The notes: generated by a model not told the origin, from the sequence alone. A DNA stretch of 64,000 nt from Hydrocarboniphaga daqingensis (GCF_900129825.1 NZ_FQWZ01000005.1:1-64000), one strand, 5' to 3'; shown: positions 33,843-42,205, counted from the first letter of the stretch. Numbers and translations: made by a program.

Positions 33843-33858
33843 TGGCACCACGGTTGCG
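33843..33858 (+). promoter_or_regulatory. Sigma-54 (RpoN) promoter, -24/-12 element
   Basis: TGGCACCACGGTTGC matches TGGCAC-N5-TTGC exactly, with GG and GC separated as required. Transcription should begin near 33869, about 39 bases before the ATG of the haemolysin-family gene. A sigma-54 activator gene lies in the same region. Confidence 0.85.
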
Positions 33859-33907
33859 GAGTGATGGCATGCCCCGCGATCCGCGCGGCCCGAATTCAGG
33901 ATCGGAC

Positions 33908-34600
33908 ATGCTCAGCGCCTCTTGCAATGACGTCACCGTGGCGGTCAACGCCGACGACCGCCAGGCCCCTCTGAGTCTGCGCGAAGCCGACGCGGCCGGC
34001 CGCGTCGAGCTGCAGGCCTTCATCGCGGCACGCTTCGCCGAGGTCTATGGCGCCACGCTGTACAACTTCATGCCGCGGCTGTTCGGTCTGCGCGACGAGC
34101 AAGGCACGCTGCTGGCGGCGTTTGGTATGCGTCCTGCCCAGCACGGCAGCGAGCGTGACCCGCTGTTTCTGGAGCATTACCTCGACCGTCCGGTCGAGGG
34201 CTTGGTGGCACAGGCCGCTGGCCGTCCGGTGCCGCGCGACCACGTGGTCGAAGTCGGCAATCTGGCCGGCGCCACGCCGGGTGCGCTGCGCCAGCTGATC
34301 CCACTGGTCTGCGAGCAACTGCATCGCGAGGGCTACCACTGGGTCGTGTTCACCGGACCGGCGCGGCTGTGCAACAGCTTTTCGCGGCTGGGCTTGCCGC
34401 TGAAGGTGATCGCCTCGGCGCCGGTGGAGCGGCTCAGTGCCGAAGAGCGCCAGCGCTGGGGCCGCTACTACGACCATCAACCGTCGGTGATGACCGGCGA
34501 CATCGTCAGTGCCGCGCAGACGCTGCGTGACTTGCGTCGCCTGTCGCCGGCCGCGCTCAACGACCGGCTCGCGCCGCTGACCGGCGTGGGTGCGCCATGA
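33908..34600 (+). CDS. 'Thermostable haemolysin' family (GNAT-like) protein
   Basis: A 230-residue protein of the T_hemolysin family (PF12261 type). Despite the family name, the pattern VEVGNLAGATPGALRQLIPL, EQLHREGYHWVVFTGPARL and FSRLGLPLKVI resembles the core of GNAT-type acyltransferases and autoinducer synthases, with conserved strand-helix-strand and a second strand ending in FTG. No signal peptide, so haemolytic secretion is not supported. Start chosen at the ATG with CAGGA six bases before; longer ATG starts would lie upstream of the predicted sigma-54 transcription start. First gene of the sigma-54 operon, coupled to the acyl ligase by ATGA. Proposed role: acyl transfer or metabolite-signal synthesis (inference). 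Confidence 0.8.
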   Translation: MLSASCNDVTVAVNADDRQAPLSLREADAAGRVELQAFIAARFAEVYGATLYNFMPRLFGLRDEQGTLLAAFGMRPAQHGSERDPLFLEHYLDRPVEGLVAQAAGRPVPRDHVVEVGNLAGATPGALRQLIPLVCEQLHREGYHWVVFTGPARLCNSFSRLGLPLKVIASAPVERLSAEERQRWGRYYDHQPSVMTGDIVSAAQTLRDLRRLSPAALNDRLAPLTGVGAP

Positions 34601-36093
34601 GCGAGGTGCTTGCCGCGATGGTGCGCCACGCCCAGACGCGTCCCGACGCTCTGGCCATCGACGCAGCGCCGCTGATGCTGAGCTACCGGCAACTCAGTGC
34701 CGCGATCGATGCGCTCGCTGCGCAGTTGCGCGAGCAGCGCTGCCAGCGCGTGGCGCTGCTGTCCGACAACAGCGCCGCTTGGGCGGTGGCTGAGCTGGCG
34801 ATCAGCGCGGCCGGCCTGGTGTCGGTGCCGCTACCGCCGTTTTTCTCGCAGCAGCAGATCGCGCACGCGCTGCGCAGCGCGGGCATCGATGCACTGTTGC
34901 TGGACCCGGCGCTGGTCTTGCCGCCGCCGCTGGCCAGCCTGCCGTCACTGACGCTGAGCGCCGCCGACGCCGGCACGCTGCGGCTGCTGCGCTTGCCGTT
35001 TGCGGCGACGCCGCTGCACGAGGGTACGCGCAAGATCACCTACACCTCGGGCACCACCGGCGAGCCCAAAGGCGTCTGCCTCGGCACGGCCGAGCAGGAG
35101 CGCGTCGCCGCCGTGCTGATCGAGGCCAGCGCCGCTGCGGCCGATTCGCGCCACTTGTGCGTGCTGCCGCTGTCGACGCTGCTGGAGAACATCGGTGGCC
35201 TGTACGCACCGCTGCTGGCGGGTGCCACCGCCTGCATCCGCCCGCTGGCCGACGTTGGCCTGGGCGGTGCTTCGCAGCTGGACGTCTCCAAGCTGATCGC
35301 GGCGATACACGCCAGCGCCGCGACGAGCGTCATTCTGGTGCCGCAGATGCTGCTGGCTCTGGTGGCCGCGATCGAAGCCGGCGCACCGCGTCCGACCACG
35401 TTGCGCTTCATCGCCGTCGGCGGTGCGTCCGTTTCGCCGCGTCTGCTGGAGCGCGCCCATCGTCTGGGCTTGCCGGTATTTGAAGGCTACGGTCTGTCGG
35501 AATGTTCGTCGGTCGTGGCCTTGAACCGCCCGGGCGCCGAATGCGCCGACACGGTCGGCAAGCCACTGCCACACGTGCAGATCCTGATCGCCGCTGATGG
35601 CGAAATCTGCGTCACCGGCAATCTGTTCCGCGGCTATGTCGGCGAGCCGGCGCCGGATCGCACGGTGGCGCTGCGCACGGGCGACATCGGCCGGCTCGAC
35701 GCGGATGGCTTCCTGCAGATTACCGGACGCAAGAAGAACATCTTCGTCACATCGTTCGGCCGCAACGTGTCGCCGGACTGGGTCGAGCGCGAGCTGTGTC
35801 TGCAAGCGCCGATCGCACAAGCCGCGCTGTTCGGTGAAGCCGCTCCGTTCAACGTCGCCGTGATCGTCGCGCGCGGTGATGCCAGCGATGCCGCCATCGA
35901 CGGCGCCATCGCCGCCGTCAACGCCGAACTGCCGGATTACGCACGCGTGCGGCGCTGGCTGCGCGCGAGCGCGCCGTTTACCACTTCCAATGATCAGGGC
36001 ACGGCCAATGGCCGCTTGCGACGCGCGGTGATCCGCGCGGCCTACGGCGACGCCATCGATGCCTGCTACGGCAACGCCGCTATTCCTGCCTGA
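34597..36093 (+). CDS. Acyl-adenylate-forming ligase (AMP-binding)
   Basis: A 498-residue ANL-superfamily enzyme that would activate a carboxylic acid with ATP. Motifs: ITYTSGTTGEPKG (P-loop, about 147-159), FEGYGLSECSSVVALN (A5 region), TGDIGRLDADGFLQITGR (A7-A8) and KKNIFVTSFGRNVSP. The lysine normally found in the C-terminal 'NGK' motif (A10) is Arg here: TANGRLRR. This Lys promotes adenylation, so activity may be altered. No carrier protein gene is visible, so the product may be an acyl-CoA or may pass to the GNAT-like partner. Overlaps the previous gene by four bases; 28 bases from the next. Confidence 0.88.
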   Translation: MSEVLAAMVRHAQTRPDALAIDAAPLMLSYRQLSAAIDALAAQLREQRCQRVALLSDNSAAWAVAELAISAAGLVSVPLPPFFSQQQIAHALRSAGIDALLLDPALVLPPPLASLPSLTLSAADAGTLRLLRLPFAATPLHEGTRKITYTSGTTGEPKGVCLGTAEQERVAAVLIEASAAAADSRHLCVLPLSTLLENIGGLYAPLLAGATACIRPLADVGLGGASQLDVSKLIAAIHASAATSVILVPQMLLALVAAIEAGAPRPTTLRFIAVGGASVSPRLLERAHRLGLPVFEGYGLSECSSVVALNRPGAECADTVGKPLPHVQILIAADGEICVTGNLFRGYVGEPAPDRTVALRTGDIGRLDADGFLQITGRKKNIFVTSFGRNVSPDWVERELCLQAPIAQAALFGEAAPFNVAVIVARGDASDAAIDGAIAAVNAELPDYARVRRWLRASAPFTTSNDQGTANGRLRRAVIRAAYGDAIDACYGNAAIPA

Positions 36094-36121
36094 TTCCTTC
36101 CATCTTACGAGTCCCCACAAG

Positions 36122-36790
36122 ATGAGCTTCTACGACCGCTTGCAAACCGAAACGGCTGCCGAACGCGCGCAGCTGCTGTCGCAGCCGCTGTTCGCTGCCG
36201 CCCTCGAAGGCCGCGTCACGGTGCCGCTGTACATCGCGTTCCTGACCCAGGCCTACCACCATGTCAAACACACGGTGCCGTTGATGATGGCCTGTGGTGC
36301 CCGCCTCAACGACGATCGCGAATGGATGCGCGGCAAGATCACCGAATACATCGAAGAGGAGTACGGCCATCACGAGTGGGTGCTCAACGACATCGCAGCC
36401 AGTGGCGGCGACGCCGAGTTGGTGCGCCACGGCCAGCCGTCGTTCGAAACCGAAATGATGGTGGCCTACGCCTATGACCTGATTCAGCGCGGCAACCCGG
36501 CCGGCTTCTTCGGCATGGTGCACGTGCTCGAAGGGACCAGCACCGCGCTGGCCACGCAGGCCGCCGGGCAGATCGCCACCGCGTTGCAGCTGCCGAAAAA
36601 GGCGTTCAGCTATCTGAACTCGCACGGCGCGCTCGATCTCGAGCATGTCGACTTCTTCTGCGAGCTGGTCGAGCAGATGACGCCGCGTGACCAGCAGGCG
36701 GTCATCGATGCTGCCAAGCGCTTCTACCGCTTGTACGGCGCGATCTTCGGCGAGCTGTATCAGCGCCACTTTGGTCAGGAGACGCATTGA
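36122..36790 (+). CDS. Haem-oxygenase-like iron-dependent oxidase (HDO) family protein
   Basis: A 222-residue all-alpha protein of the 'iron-containing redox enzyme' (TenA/haem-oxygenase-like) group. Candidate metal ligands lie in QAYHHVKHTVPLM (about 45-57), ITEYIEEEYGHHEWVLNDI (about 78-96) and GMVHVLEGTS (about 137-146), with EHVDFFCELV near the end, giving the Glu/His/Asp pattern of di-iron relatives such as UndA. Those relatives cleave, desaturate or N-oxygenate acyl or amine substrates. Coupled to the SDR gene by TGATG. The position between an acyl ligase and a dehydrogenase suggests oxidative editing of an activated fatty or amino acid (inference). Confidence 0.8.
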   Translation: MSFYDRLQTETAAERAQLLSQPLFAAALEGRVTVPLYIAFLTQAYHHVKHTVPLMMACGARLNDDREWMRGKITEYIEEEYGHHEWVLNDIAASGGDAELVRHGQPSFETEMMVAYAYDLIQRGNPAGFFGMVHVLEGTSTALATQAAGQIATALQLPKKAFSYLNSHGALDLEHVDFFCELVEQMTPRDQQAVIDAAKRFYRLYGAIFGELYQRHFGQETH

Positions 36791-37605
36791 TGAATATCCA
36801 GAACCGCCGCGTATTGCTGACCGGCGCATCGGGCGGCATCGGTCGCGAGCTGGCCTTCGCGCTGGCGGCGCAGGGCGCCACGGTGCTGCTGTCCGGGCGC
36901 AAGACGCTGGTGCTCGACAACATCGCCAATGCGATCGTCAATCTTGGTGGCAAGGCGCGGGTGCTGCCTTGCGACCTGTCGGCGCCAGGGGGTCCGCAGC
37001 GTTTGATCGACGATGCGACGCGCGACGGCGAGCCGCTGGACGCGCTGGTCAACTGTGCCGGCGTTTCGTACTTCGGCATGACCGAAGATCTGTCGGCTTC
37101 GCAACTCGATCTGCTGTGGCGCACCAACGTGATCGCGCCGATGCAGCTGGCGCAGGCCGCACTGCCGGCATTCAAGCAGCGCGGGCAGGGCATGATCGTC
37201 AACGTCGGCTCGATCTTCGGCTCGATCGGCTTCCCGTGCTTTGCCGCGTACTCGGCCAGCAAGTTTGCGCTGCGCGGATTCTCCGAAGCGCTGCGTCGCG
37301 AGCTCGACGGCAGCGGCCTGCAGGTGCTGTACGTGGCGCCGCGCTATACCAAGACCGCCATCAACGACGGCGCCGTCAGCCGCATGGCCGAGGCCGTGTC
37401 GATGAAGCAGGACGAACCGCAAGCGGTGGCACAAGCGATCGTCGCGGCGATGCGCGCCGACGCCAAAGAGCGGTTCTTTGGTTGGCCCGAACGCTTCTTC
37501 GTCCGGCTCAACGGCTTGTTTCCACGACTGGTCGACAACGGCCTGCGCGAGCAGGGCAAGCAGATGCGGCCGTTCGCTCAGTCCAGCGCCAGCGCGGCGC
37601 CTTGA
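36790..37605 (+). CDS. Short-chain dehydrogenase/reductase (operon member)
   Basis: A 271-residue classical SDR. The cofactor motif is LLTGASGGIGRE (about 9-20), NCAGVS follows, and the catalytic Ser-Tyr-Lys set is NVGSIFGSIG with YSASK (about 155-160). It would reduce a carbonyl or oxidise an alcohol using NAD(P)H. The ATG overlaps the oxidase stop; a TTG one codon earlier is also open. Fourth gene of the sigma-54 operon. Confidence 0.9.
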   Translation: MNIQNRRVLLTGASGGIGRELAFALAAQGATVLLSGRKTLVLDNIANAIVNLGGKARVLPCDLSAPGGPQRLIDDATRDGEPLDALVNCAGVSYFGMTEDLSASQLDLLWRTNVIAPMQLAQAALPAFKQRGQGMIVNVGSIFGSIGFPCFAAYSASKFALRGFSEALRRELDGSGLQVLYVAPRYTKTAINDGAVSRMAEAVSMKQDEPQAVAQAIVAAMRADAKERFFGWPERFFVRLNGLFPRLVDNGLREQGKQMRPFAQSSASAAP

Positions 37606-37633
37606 ATCCCGTCCACTTTCATAGGAGCTTCCG

Positions 37634-38287
37634 ATGTTCAACAACACACTGAGCAAATCCCTGGCGCTGCTCGCCGCCGGCTTGGTCTTCATGCTGGCGC
37701 TGCCGGCACACGCCGATGCGGTATCCGACCGCGTCGCCGTGCTGCAACACGGCTGGGCCAATTCGTACTACCAAGTGCCTGCCGCGCAGAAGGAAGCCAG
37801 CTTCGAGACGCTGGCGGCCAGCGCGGCGGCGCTGAGCACCGAGTTTCCGGCACGCGCCGAGCCCAAGGTCTGGGAGGCGATCATCCTCAGCAGCGCGGCC
37901 AAGTTTCAGGGCGGCCTCGGTGCGCTCGACAAGATCAAGCGCGCCAAGACGCTGCTCGAATCGGCCGAAAAAATCGACGCCACCGTGCTCGACGGCTCGG
38001 TCTACACCTCGCTGGGCAGCTTGTATGCGAAGTCGCCGGGCTGGCCGCTGGCGTTCGGCGACAAGAAGCGCGCCGCCGAGTATCTGAAGAAGGCGCTGGT
38101 CGCCAACCCGGACGGCATTGATCCGAACTTTTTCTACGGCGAGCTGCTGATTGATCAAGGCAAGAAAGCCGAGGGCGTCACGTACCTGAACAAGGCACTG
38201 GCGGCGCCGGCACGGCCGGGTCGCGAGGATGCCGATGCCGGCCGTCGCATCGAGATCCGCGAGGCGCTGGCCAAGCTGAAGTCTTAA
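37634..38287 (+). CDS. Periplasmic tetratricopeptide-like protein
   Basis: A 217-residue protein with a signal peptide (LALLAAGLVFMLALPAHA) and helical repeats of about 34-40 residues, for example SVYTSLGSLYAKSPGWPLAFGDKKRAAEYLKKAL and NFFYGELLIDQGKKAEGVTYLNKAL, typical of TPR proteins. AGGAG lies seven bases before the ATG. It is 28 bases behind the SDR gene and is likely part of the same operon. A scaffold or secretion-helper role is possible; nothing enzymatic is seen. Confidence 0.8.
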   Translation: MFNNTLSKSLALLAAGLVFMLALPAHADAVSDRVAVLQHGWANSYYQVPAAQKEASFETLAASAAALSTEFPARAEPKVWEAIILSSAAKFQGGLGALDKIKRAKTLLESAEKIDATVLDGSVYTSLGSLYAKSPGWPLAFGDKKRAAEYLKKALVANPDGIDPNFFYGELLIDQGKKAEGVTYLNKALAAPARPGREDADAGRRIEIREALAKLKS

Positions 38288-38337
38288 AGCTCGGCGCCGA
38301 TAGCCCGAATTGGTCCGCCGTTTGCGTTGAGACACCC

Positions 38338-39012
38338 ATGAACCACGCCGCCGCCCTAAGCACGAACGCCACCGTTGTCTCCACCGTCGTCAGTCCGCCG
38401 CCGCGTCTGGGGCGGGTGCAGAAGCGCCGCCGCCATGTGGTGGCGCTGCTGTCGACGCTGGTGTTGCTGCCATTGATGCTGCTCAGCGGGTCGGCGTGGA
38501 CCGATGGCGGCGCGATGCATGCCGCGATCGAAACCGTCGGCCTGTTGCTGGCCGTGGCCTGCGTGATCGGCCGCGTCGCGTGCACGCTGTACATCGGGGG
38601 CCGGAAGAGTGCCGAACTGATCACCGTCGGTCCGTATTCGGTATCGCGCAATCCGCTGTATTTCTTTTCGCTGCTCGGCACGATCGGACTTGGCTTGATG
38701 GCCGGGTCCTTGGCCGCTGGCGCGACGTTTGGCCTGGTCTATTTCCTCGTGTTCGACCGCCTGATCCGCCGGGAGGAGGCCTTCCTGGCAGCGAGCTTTC
38801 CCAGCAGCTTCGGTGCTTATTGCGACTGCACGCCGCGGTGGCTGCCGCGGCTGTCGATCTGGCGCAGCGTCGACGAGATTTCGGTGCGGCCGCGGTTGCT
38901 GCTGAACACGCTGCGCGACGCCAGCGTGTTCGTGCTGATGTTTCCGGTGCTCGAGTCGATCGAGTGGGCGCAGCAGGCGCAGTGGCTGCCGGTGCTACTG
39001 CGCCTGCCGTAG
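38338..39012 (+). CDS. Membrane methyltransferase of ICMT/PEMT type
   Basis: A 224-residue protein with four or five membrane segments. The signature GPYSVSRNPLYFFSLLGTIG (about 98-117) followed by RREEAFLAASFPSSFGAYCDCTPRWLPRL (about 143-171) matches the SAM-binding 'GPY..vRNPmY' and 'EE..L...fp..Y..Y...tprflP' blocks of isoprenylcysteine carboxyl methyltransferase-like proteins. It would methylate a small lipid-like acid or amine in the inner membrane. It is 50 bases behind the TPR gene and may be the last gene of the sigma-54 operon, though independent transcription cannot be excluded. Confidence 0.78.
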   Translation: MNHAAALSTNATVVSTVVSPPPRLGRVQKRRRHVVALLSTLVLLPLMLLSGSAWTDGGAMHAAIETVGLLLAVACVIGRVACTLYIGGRKSAELITVGPYSVSRNPLYFFSLLGTIGLGLMAGSLAAGATFGLVYFLVFDRLIRREEAFLAASFPSSFGAYCDCTPRWLPRLSIWRSVDEISVRPRLLLNTLRDASVFVLMFPVLESIEWAQQAQWLPVLLRLP

Positions 39013-39046
39013 CCGCCGGGTCGCTTCGGCGGTTCGGCTTTCGGCA

Positions 39047-39667
39047 CTAGAACTGGTAGCTCAGCGCCAGCCCATAGCCGATCGGGTCGATGGTCACGGT
39101 TCCCAGGTCAGCACCGTTCAAGCGGGCGTCGGTGTCGATATCCATGTAGCGCAGGTCGACCATCAAACCCCAGTGCGGCGCCAGATCGACTTGCAGGCCC
39201 GCCACGGCGGCCAGCCCCAGCGAGTCATCCAGGCTCAGATGCGTGCCGGCCAGCGCGCCGGTGGTCTGCTCGTTGAAGAACATCGTGTAGTTGAGGCCGG
39301 CACCGACGTAGGGCTTGAGCTTGCCGGCCACGGCCGGATACCAGACCAGTGATAGCGTCGGCGGCAGATGGTCGGTGCTGGCGACCTTGCTGCCGCCGTC
39401 CTTGAGGTGGATGTCATGCCGGTACGGCGCTGCCACCAGCAAGTCGACGGCGATCGTCGGCGCAACGAAGTAGACCACGCTGGCCGTCAGTCCCGGCGCG
39501 GCGTCGACCGTCACCACGTCGCCGTTGTCGCTGGCCGGGTCGACGTAGTGCGTGCCGACGCGAGCGATCCAATCGCCTGCCTCATACGCGGCCGCCGTGG
39601 ATGCGATGCCGCAGCCGACGATCGTGGCGCTGAACATCGCCGCCGCTCTTTTGATTCCCAGTTTCAT
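39047..39667 (-). CDS. ompW: OmpW-family outer-membrane protein
   Basis: A 206-residue protein with signal peptide (ending STAAAYEAGDW), and the OmpW pattern: GDWIARVGTHYVDP, PTLSLVWYPA, KLKPYVGAGLNYTMFF, LRYMDIDTDA and a C-terminal Phe. It forms an eight-stranded barrel that passes small hydrophobic molecules. GGGAG lies before the ATG. E. coli ompW is FNR-controlled; an FNR-like box is present in the divergent spacer to ldhA. Confidence 0.92.
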   Translation of the reverse strand: MKLGIKRAAAMFSATIVGCGIASTAAAYEAGDWIARVGTHYVDPASDNGDVVTVDAAPGLTASVVYFVAPTIAVDLLVAAPYRHDIHLKDGGSKVASTDHLPPTLSLVWYPAVAGKLKPYVGAGLNYTMFFNEQTTGALAGTHLSLDDSLGLAAVAGLQVDLAPHWGLMVDLRYMDIDTDARLNGADLGTVTIDPIGYGLALSYQF

Positions 39668-39768
39668 CTCGACTCCCTGTTGTTGGATCGCGCGGATCCC
39701 GTGGCGACAGCTTCGGCGCCACGCGGATGTCCGGCTTTGACCGGCGTCGGTGCCGCTTCGGCGCGGGC

Positions 39769-39782
39769 TTGTCGGCGGTCAA
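39769..39782. promoter_or_regulatory. FNR/Anr-like box between ompW and ldhA
   Basis: TTGTCGGCGGTCAA is an imperfect FNR-type palindrome (half-site GTCAA perfect for the GTCAA variant seen at ccoN/hemN). A TATGCT -10-like element follows at 39800-39805, placing the site near -37 to -42 for ldhA. Confidence 0.5.
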
Positions 39783-39837
39783 TGCCGTCGCCATGGGGCT
39801 ATGCTGGGCTGGCGCGATCCCGCAATGGAGTGCCTCG

Positions 39838-40848
39838 ATGCGTCTGCTCGTCTTCAGTGCCCGCGATTACGATCGCCGTTACCTCGACCTCGCCAACCAC
39901 GCCCGCTCGCAGCCTCACGCGATCGACTACACCGACGCGCATTTGAGTGCCGACACGGCGGCACTGGCCGCTGGTTATGAGGCGGTCTGCGTGTTCGTCA
40001 ACGACCGGCTCGACGCCGATGTGCTGGCAAGGCTGCATCGCGGCGGGACGCGCTTGTTGCTGCTGCGCTGCGCTGGCTTCAACCAGCTCGACGTACCGGC
40101 CGCCATCGCACAGGGCCTGCAGATCGCAAGGGTGCCCGCGTATTCGCCGCATGCGGTGGCCGAGCATGCGGTTGCGCTGCTGCTGAGCTTGAACCGCCAC
40201 CTGCATCGCGCGTTCAACCGCACGCGCGAAAACGACTTTCGTCTCGACGGGCTCGAAGGTTTCGACCTGTATGGCAAGACCGTCGGCGTGATCGGCGCCG
40301 GCCGCATCGGCGCGGCGTTCGCTGGGATCATGCTGGGCTTCGGCTGCCGGGTCTGCATCCATGATCCGCTGCCGCTGCCGGCCGATCTGCTGGCGCGTGG
40401 CGCGACGGCCACCACGCTGCCGGATTTGCTCGCCGCCAGCGATGTGATCTCGCTGCATTGCCCGCTGACGCCAGCGACGCATCACGTGATCGACCGCCGC
40501 GCGCTATCGCAGATGCGCGCTGGCGTCACGCTGATCAACACCAGCCGCGGCGGCCTGCTGGATACGCGCGCCGTGATCGCGGCGCTCAAGGCCGGGCGCA
40601 TCGGCGCGCTGGGTCTGGATGTGTACGAGCAGGAGGAGCAGCTGTTCTTCGACGATCACTCATCGAGCGTGGTCACCGACGATGTGCTGCAGCGGCTGCT
40701 GACGTTTCCCAACGTCGTCGTCACCGGCCATCAGGGCTTCTTCACGCGCGAGGCGCTGGCCACGATCGCCGAGACCACGCTTCGCAATCTGGATGATTAC
40801 GCGTCAGGCCAACTGGCGCTGAGCCCGAACCGTCTGCCCTTGAATTGA
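39838..40848 (+). CDS. ldhA: Fermentative D-lactate dehydrogenase
   Basis: A 336-residue D-2-hydroxyacid dehydrogenase. NAD-binding motif VGVIGAGRIGAAF (about 145-157), active-site Arg in INTSRGGLLDT, Glu region in GLDVYEQEEQLFF, and catalytic His in VTGHQGFFT. The stretch VYEQEEQLFFDDHSS and TGHQGF are hallmarks of LdhA rather than glyoxylate reductases. It reduces pyruvate to D-lactate to recycle NADH when oxygen is short. Start at ATG before RLLVFSARDYDR. The FNR-like box upstream supports low-oxygen expression. Confidence 0.93.
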   Translation: MRLLVFSARDYDRRYLDLANHARSQPHAIDYTDAHLSADTAALAAGYEAVCVFVNDRLDADVLARLHRGGTRLLLLRCAGFNQLDVPAAIAQGLQIARVPAYSPHAVAEHAVALLLSLNRHLHRAFNRTRENDFRLDGLEGFDLYGKTVGVIGAGRIGAAFAGIMLGFGCRVCIHDPLPLPADLLARGATATTLPDLLAASDVISLHCPLTPATHHVIDRRALSQMRAGVTLINTSRGGLLDTRAVIAALKAGRIGALGLDVYEQEEQLFFDDHSSSVVTDDVLQRLLTFPNVVVTGHQGFFTREALATIAETTLRNLDDYASGQLALSPNRLPLN

Positions 40849-40947
40849 GCCTCAGCCGATCTGCCGTGGCATCGCCCGGTGCTGGTTGCAATCTCGTAGG
40901 CCAGGTAAACCCGGTACCCTTGTGGGCCCGACCCGAAGGAGTAGCCG

Positions 40948-42198
40948 GTGTTGAACCACTCGATCGAGATCGCTGCCGTCATCATTTTTGCGTTGGCGCT
41001 GCTGCATACGTTTACGGCCAAGCAGTTCGACGCGCTGTCGCACCGATCGCCCCGGCATGCGGGGCTGCTGCACTTGCTGGGCGAAGTCGAGGTGGTGTTT
41101 GGCTTCTGGGCGGCGGTGCTGATCGTCGTGATGGCCTTGATGGCGGGCGGTGCAACGGCGATCGAATACGTCGAATCCCGCCACTACACCGAGCCGCTAT
41201 TCGTGTTCGTGGTGATGGTGGTGGCGGCGTCGCGACCGATACTGGAGTCGATGCGCGGCGTGATCGACGCCATTGCGCGTGTCGTGCCGCTGCCGACGAC
41301 GCTGGTGCAGGTCTGGCTCGGGCTGGCGGCGGTGCCCTTGCTTGGCTCGCTGATCACCGAGCCAGCGGCGATGACGCTGGCCGCGCTGATGCTGCTGCCG
41401 ACGATGTTCCGCCCCGAGATTCCGGAGCGCGCCAAGTACGGCGCGCTCGGCGTCTTGTTCGTGAACATTTCGATCGGTGGCACGCTGACCTCGTTCGCGG
41501 CGCCGCCGGTACTGATGGTGGCCGCGACCTGGAACTGGGATTCGGCCTTCATGGTGGAGACCTTCGGTTGGCGCGCGGTCACCGCCGTGCTGATCAACGC
41601 CACCGTCTGCTGCTGGGTGTTGCGCCGACATCTGACCGTGGCGCCGCCGCAGGCCGACCGCGGCGCACCGGTGCCGCTGATCGTGGCGCTGGTGCATTTC
41701 GCCTTTCTGGCGGGCGTCGTGCTGCTGGCGCACCACCCGGTGCTGTTTCTGGGCTTGTTCCTGTTTTTTCTTGGCTACACGCAAGCCTATTCGCGGCACC
41801 AGAGCCCGCTGATCCTGAAGGAGGGACTGCTGGTCGGGTTCTTCCTGGCCGGCCTGGTCGTGCTCGGCGGACTGCAGCAATGGTGGTTGCAGCCGATCAT
41901 CTCGTCGCTGCCGCCGCTGGCCTTGTTCTTCGGCGCGCTGGGCCTGACCGCGATCACCGACAACGCGGCCTTGACCTATCTCGGCTCGCTGATCGAAGGC
42001 ATCAGCGAACAGTCCCAGTACATGCTGGTGGCGGGTGCGGTCGCTGGCGGTGGGCTAACCGTGATCGCCAATGCGCCGAATCCAGCCGGCGTGGCGCTGC
42101 TGCGCGACGGCTTCGACCAGCAGTCGATTGGGGCCGGCGGGCTGCTGCTGGGCGCGCTGCTGCCGACGGCAGTCGCGGCCGCGCTGTTCCTGGTGTGA
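40948..42198 (+). CDS. Putative Na+/H+ antiporter (PF07399 type)
   Basis: A 416-residue membrane protein with about eleven helices. It matches the bacterial 'putative Na+/H+ antiporter' family through ALSHRSPRHAGLLHLLGEVEVVFGFWA, GSLITEPAAMTLAALML, LGVLFVNISIGGTLTSFAAPPVLMVA and GLTAITDNAALTYLGSLIEG. The start is GTG with AAGGAG six bases before. A longer open frame covers the same DNA but is not coding. Followed after seven bases by a K+ channel gene, so both probably serve ion homeostasis. Confidence 0.85.
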   Translation: MLNHSIEIAAVIIFALALLHTFTAKQFDALSHRSPRHAGLLHLLGEVEVVFGFWAAVLIVVMALMAGGATAIEYVESRHYTEPLFVFVVMVVAASRPILESMRGVIDAIARVVPLPTTLVQVWLGLAAVPLLGSLITEPAAMTLAALMLLPTMFRPEIPERAKYGALGVLFVNISIGGTLTSFAAPPVLMVAATWNWDSAFMVETFGWRAVTAVLINATVCCWVLRRHLTVAPPQADRGAPVPLIVALVHFAFLAGVVLLAHHPVLFLGLFLFFLGYTQAYSRHQSPLILKEGLLVGFFLAGLVVLGGLQQWWLQPIISSLPPLALFFGALGLTAITDNAALTYLGSLIEGISEQSQYMLVAGAVAGGGLTVIANAPNPAGVALLRDGFDQQSIGAGGLLLGALLPTAVAAALFLV

Positions 42199-42205
42199 TG
42201 CGGAG

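Noticed and set aside
33908..34600. Secreted haemolysin toxin
   Set aside because: The family name suggests it, but there is no signal peptide or membrane-active segment, and the context is biosynthetic; a GNAT-like enzyme fits better.
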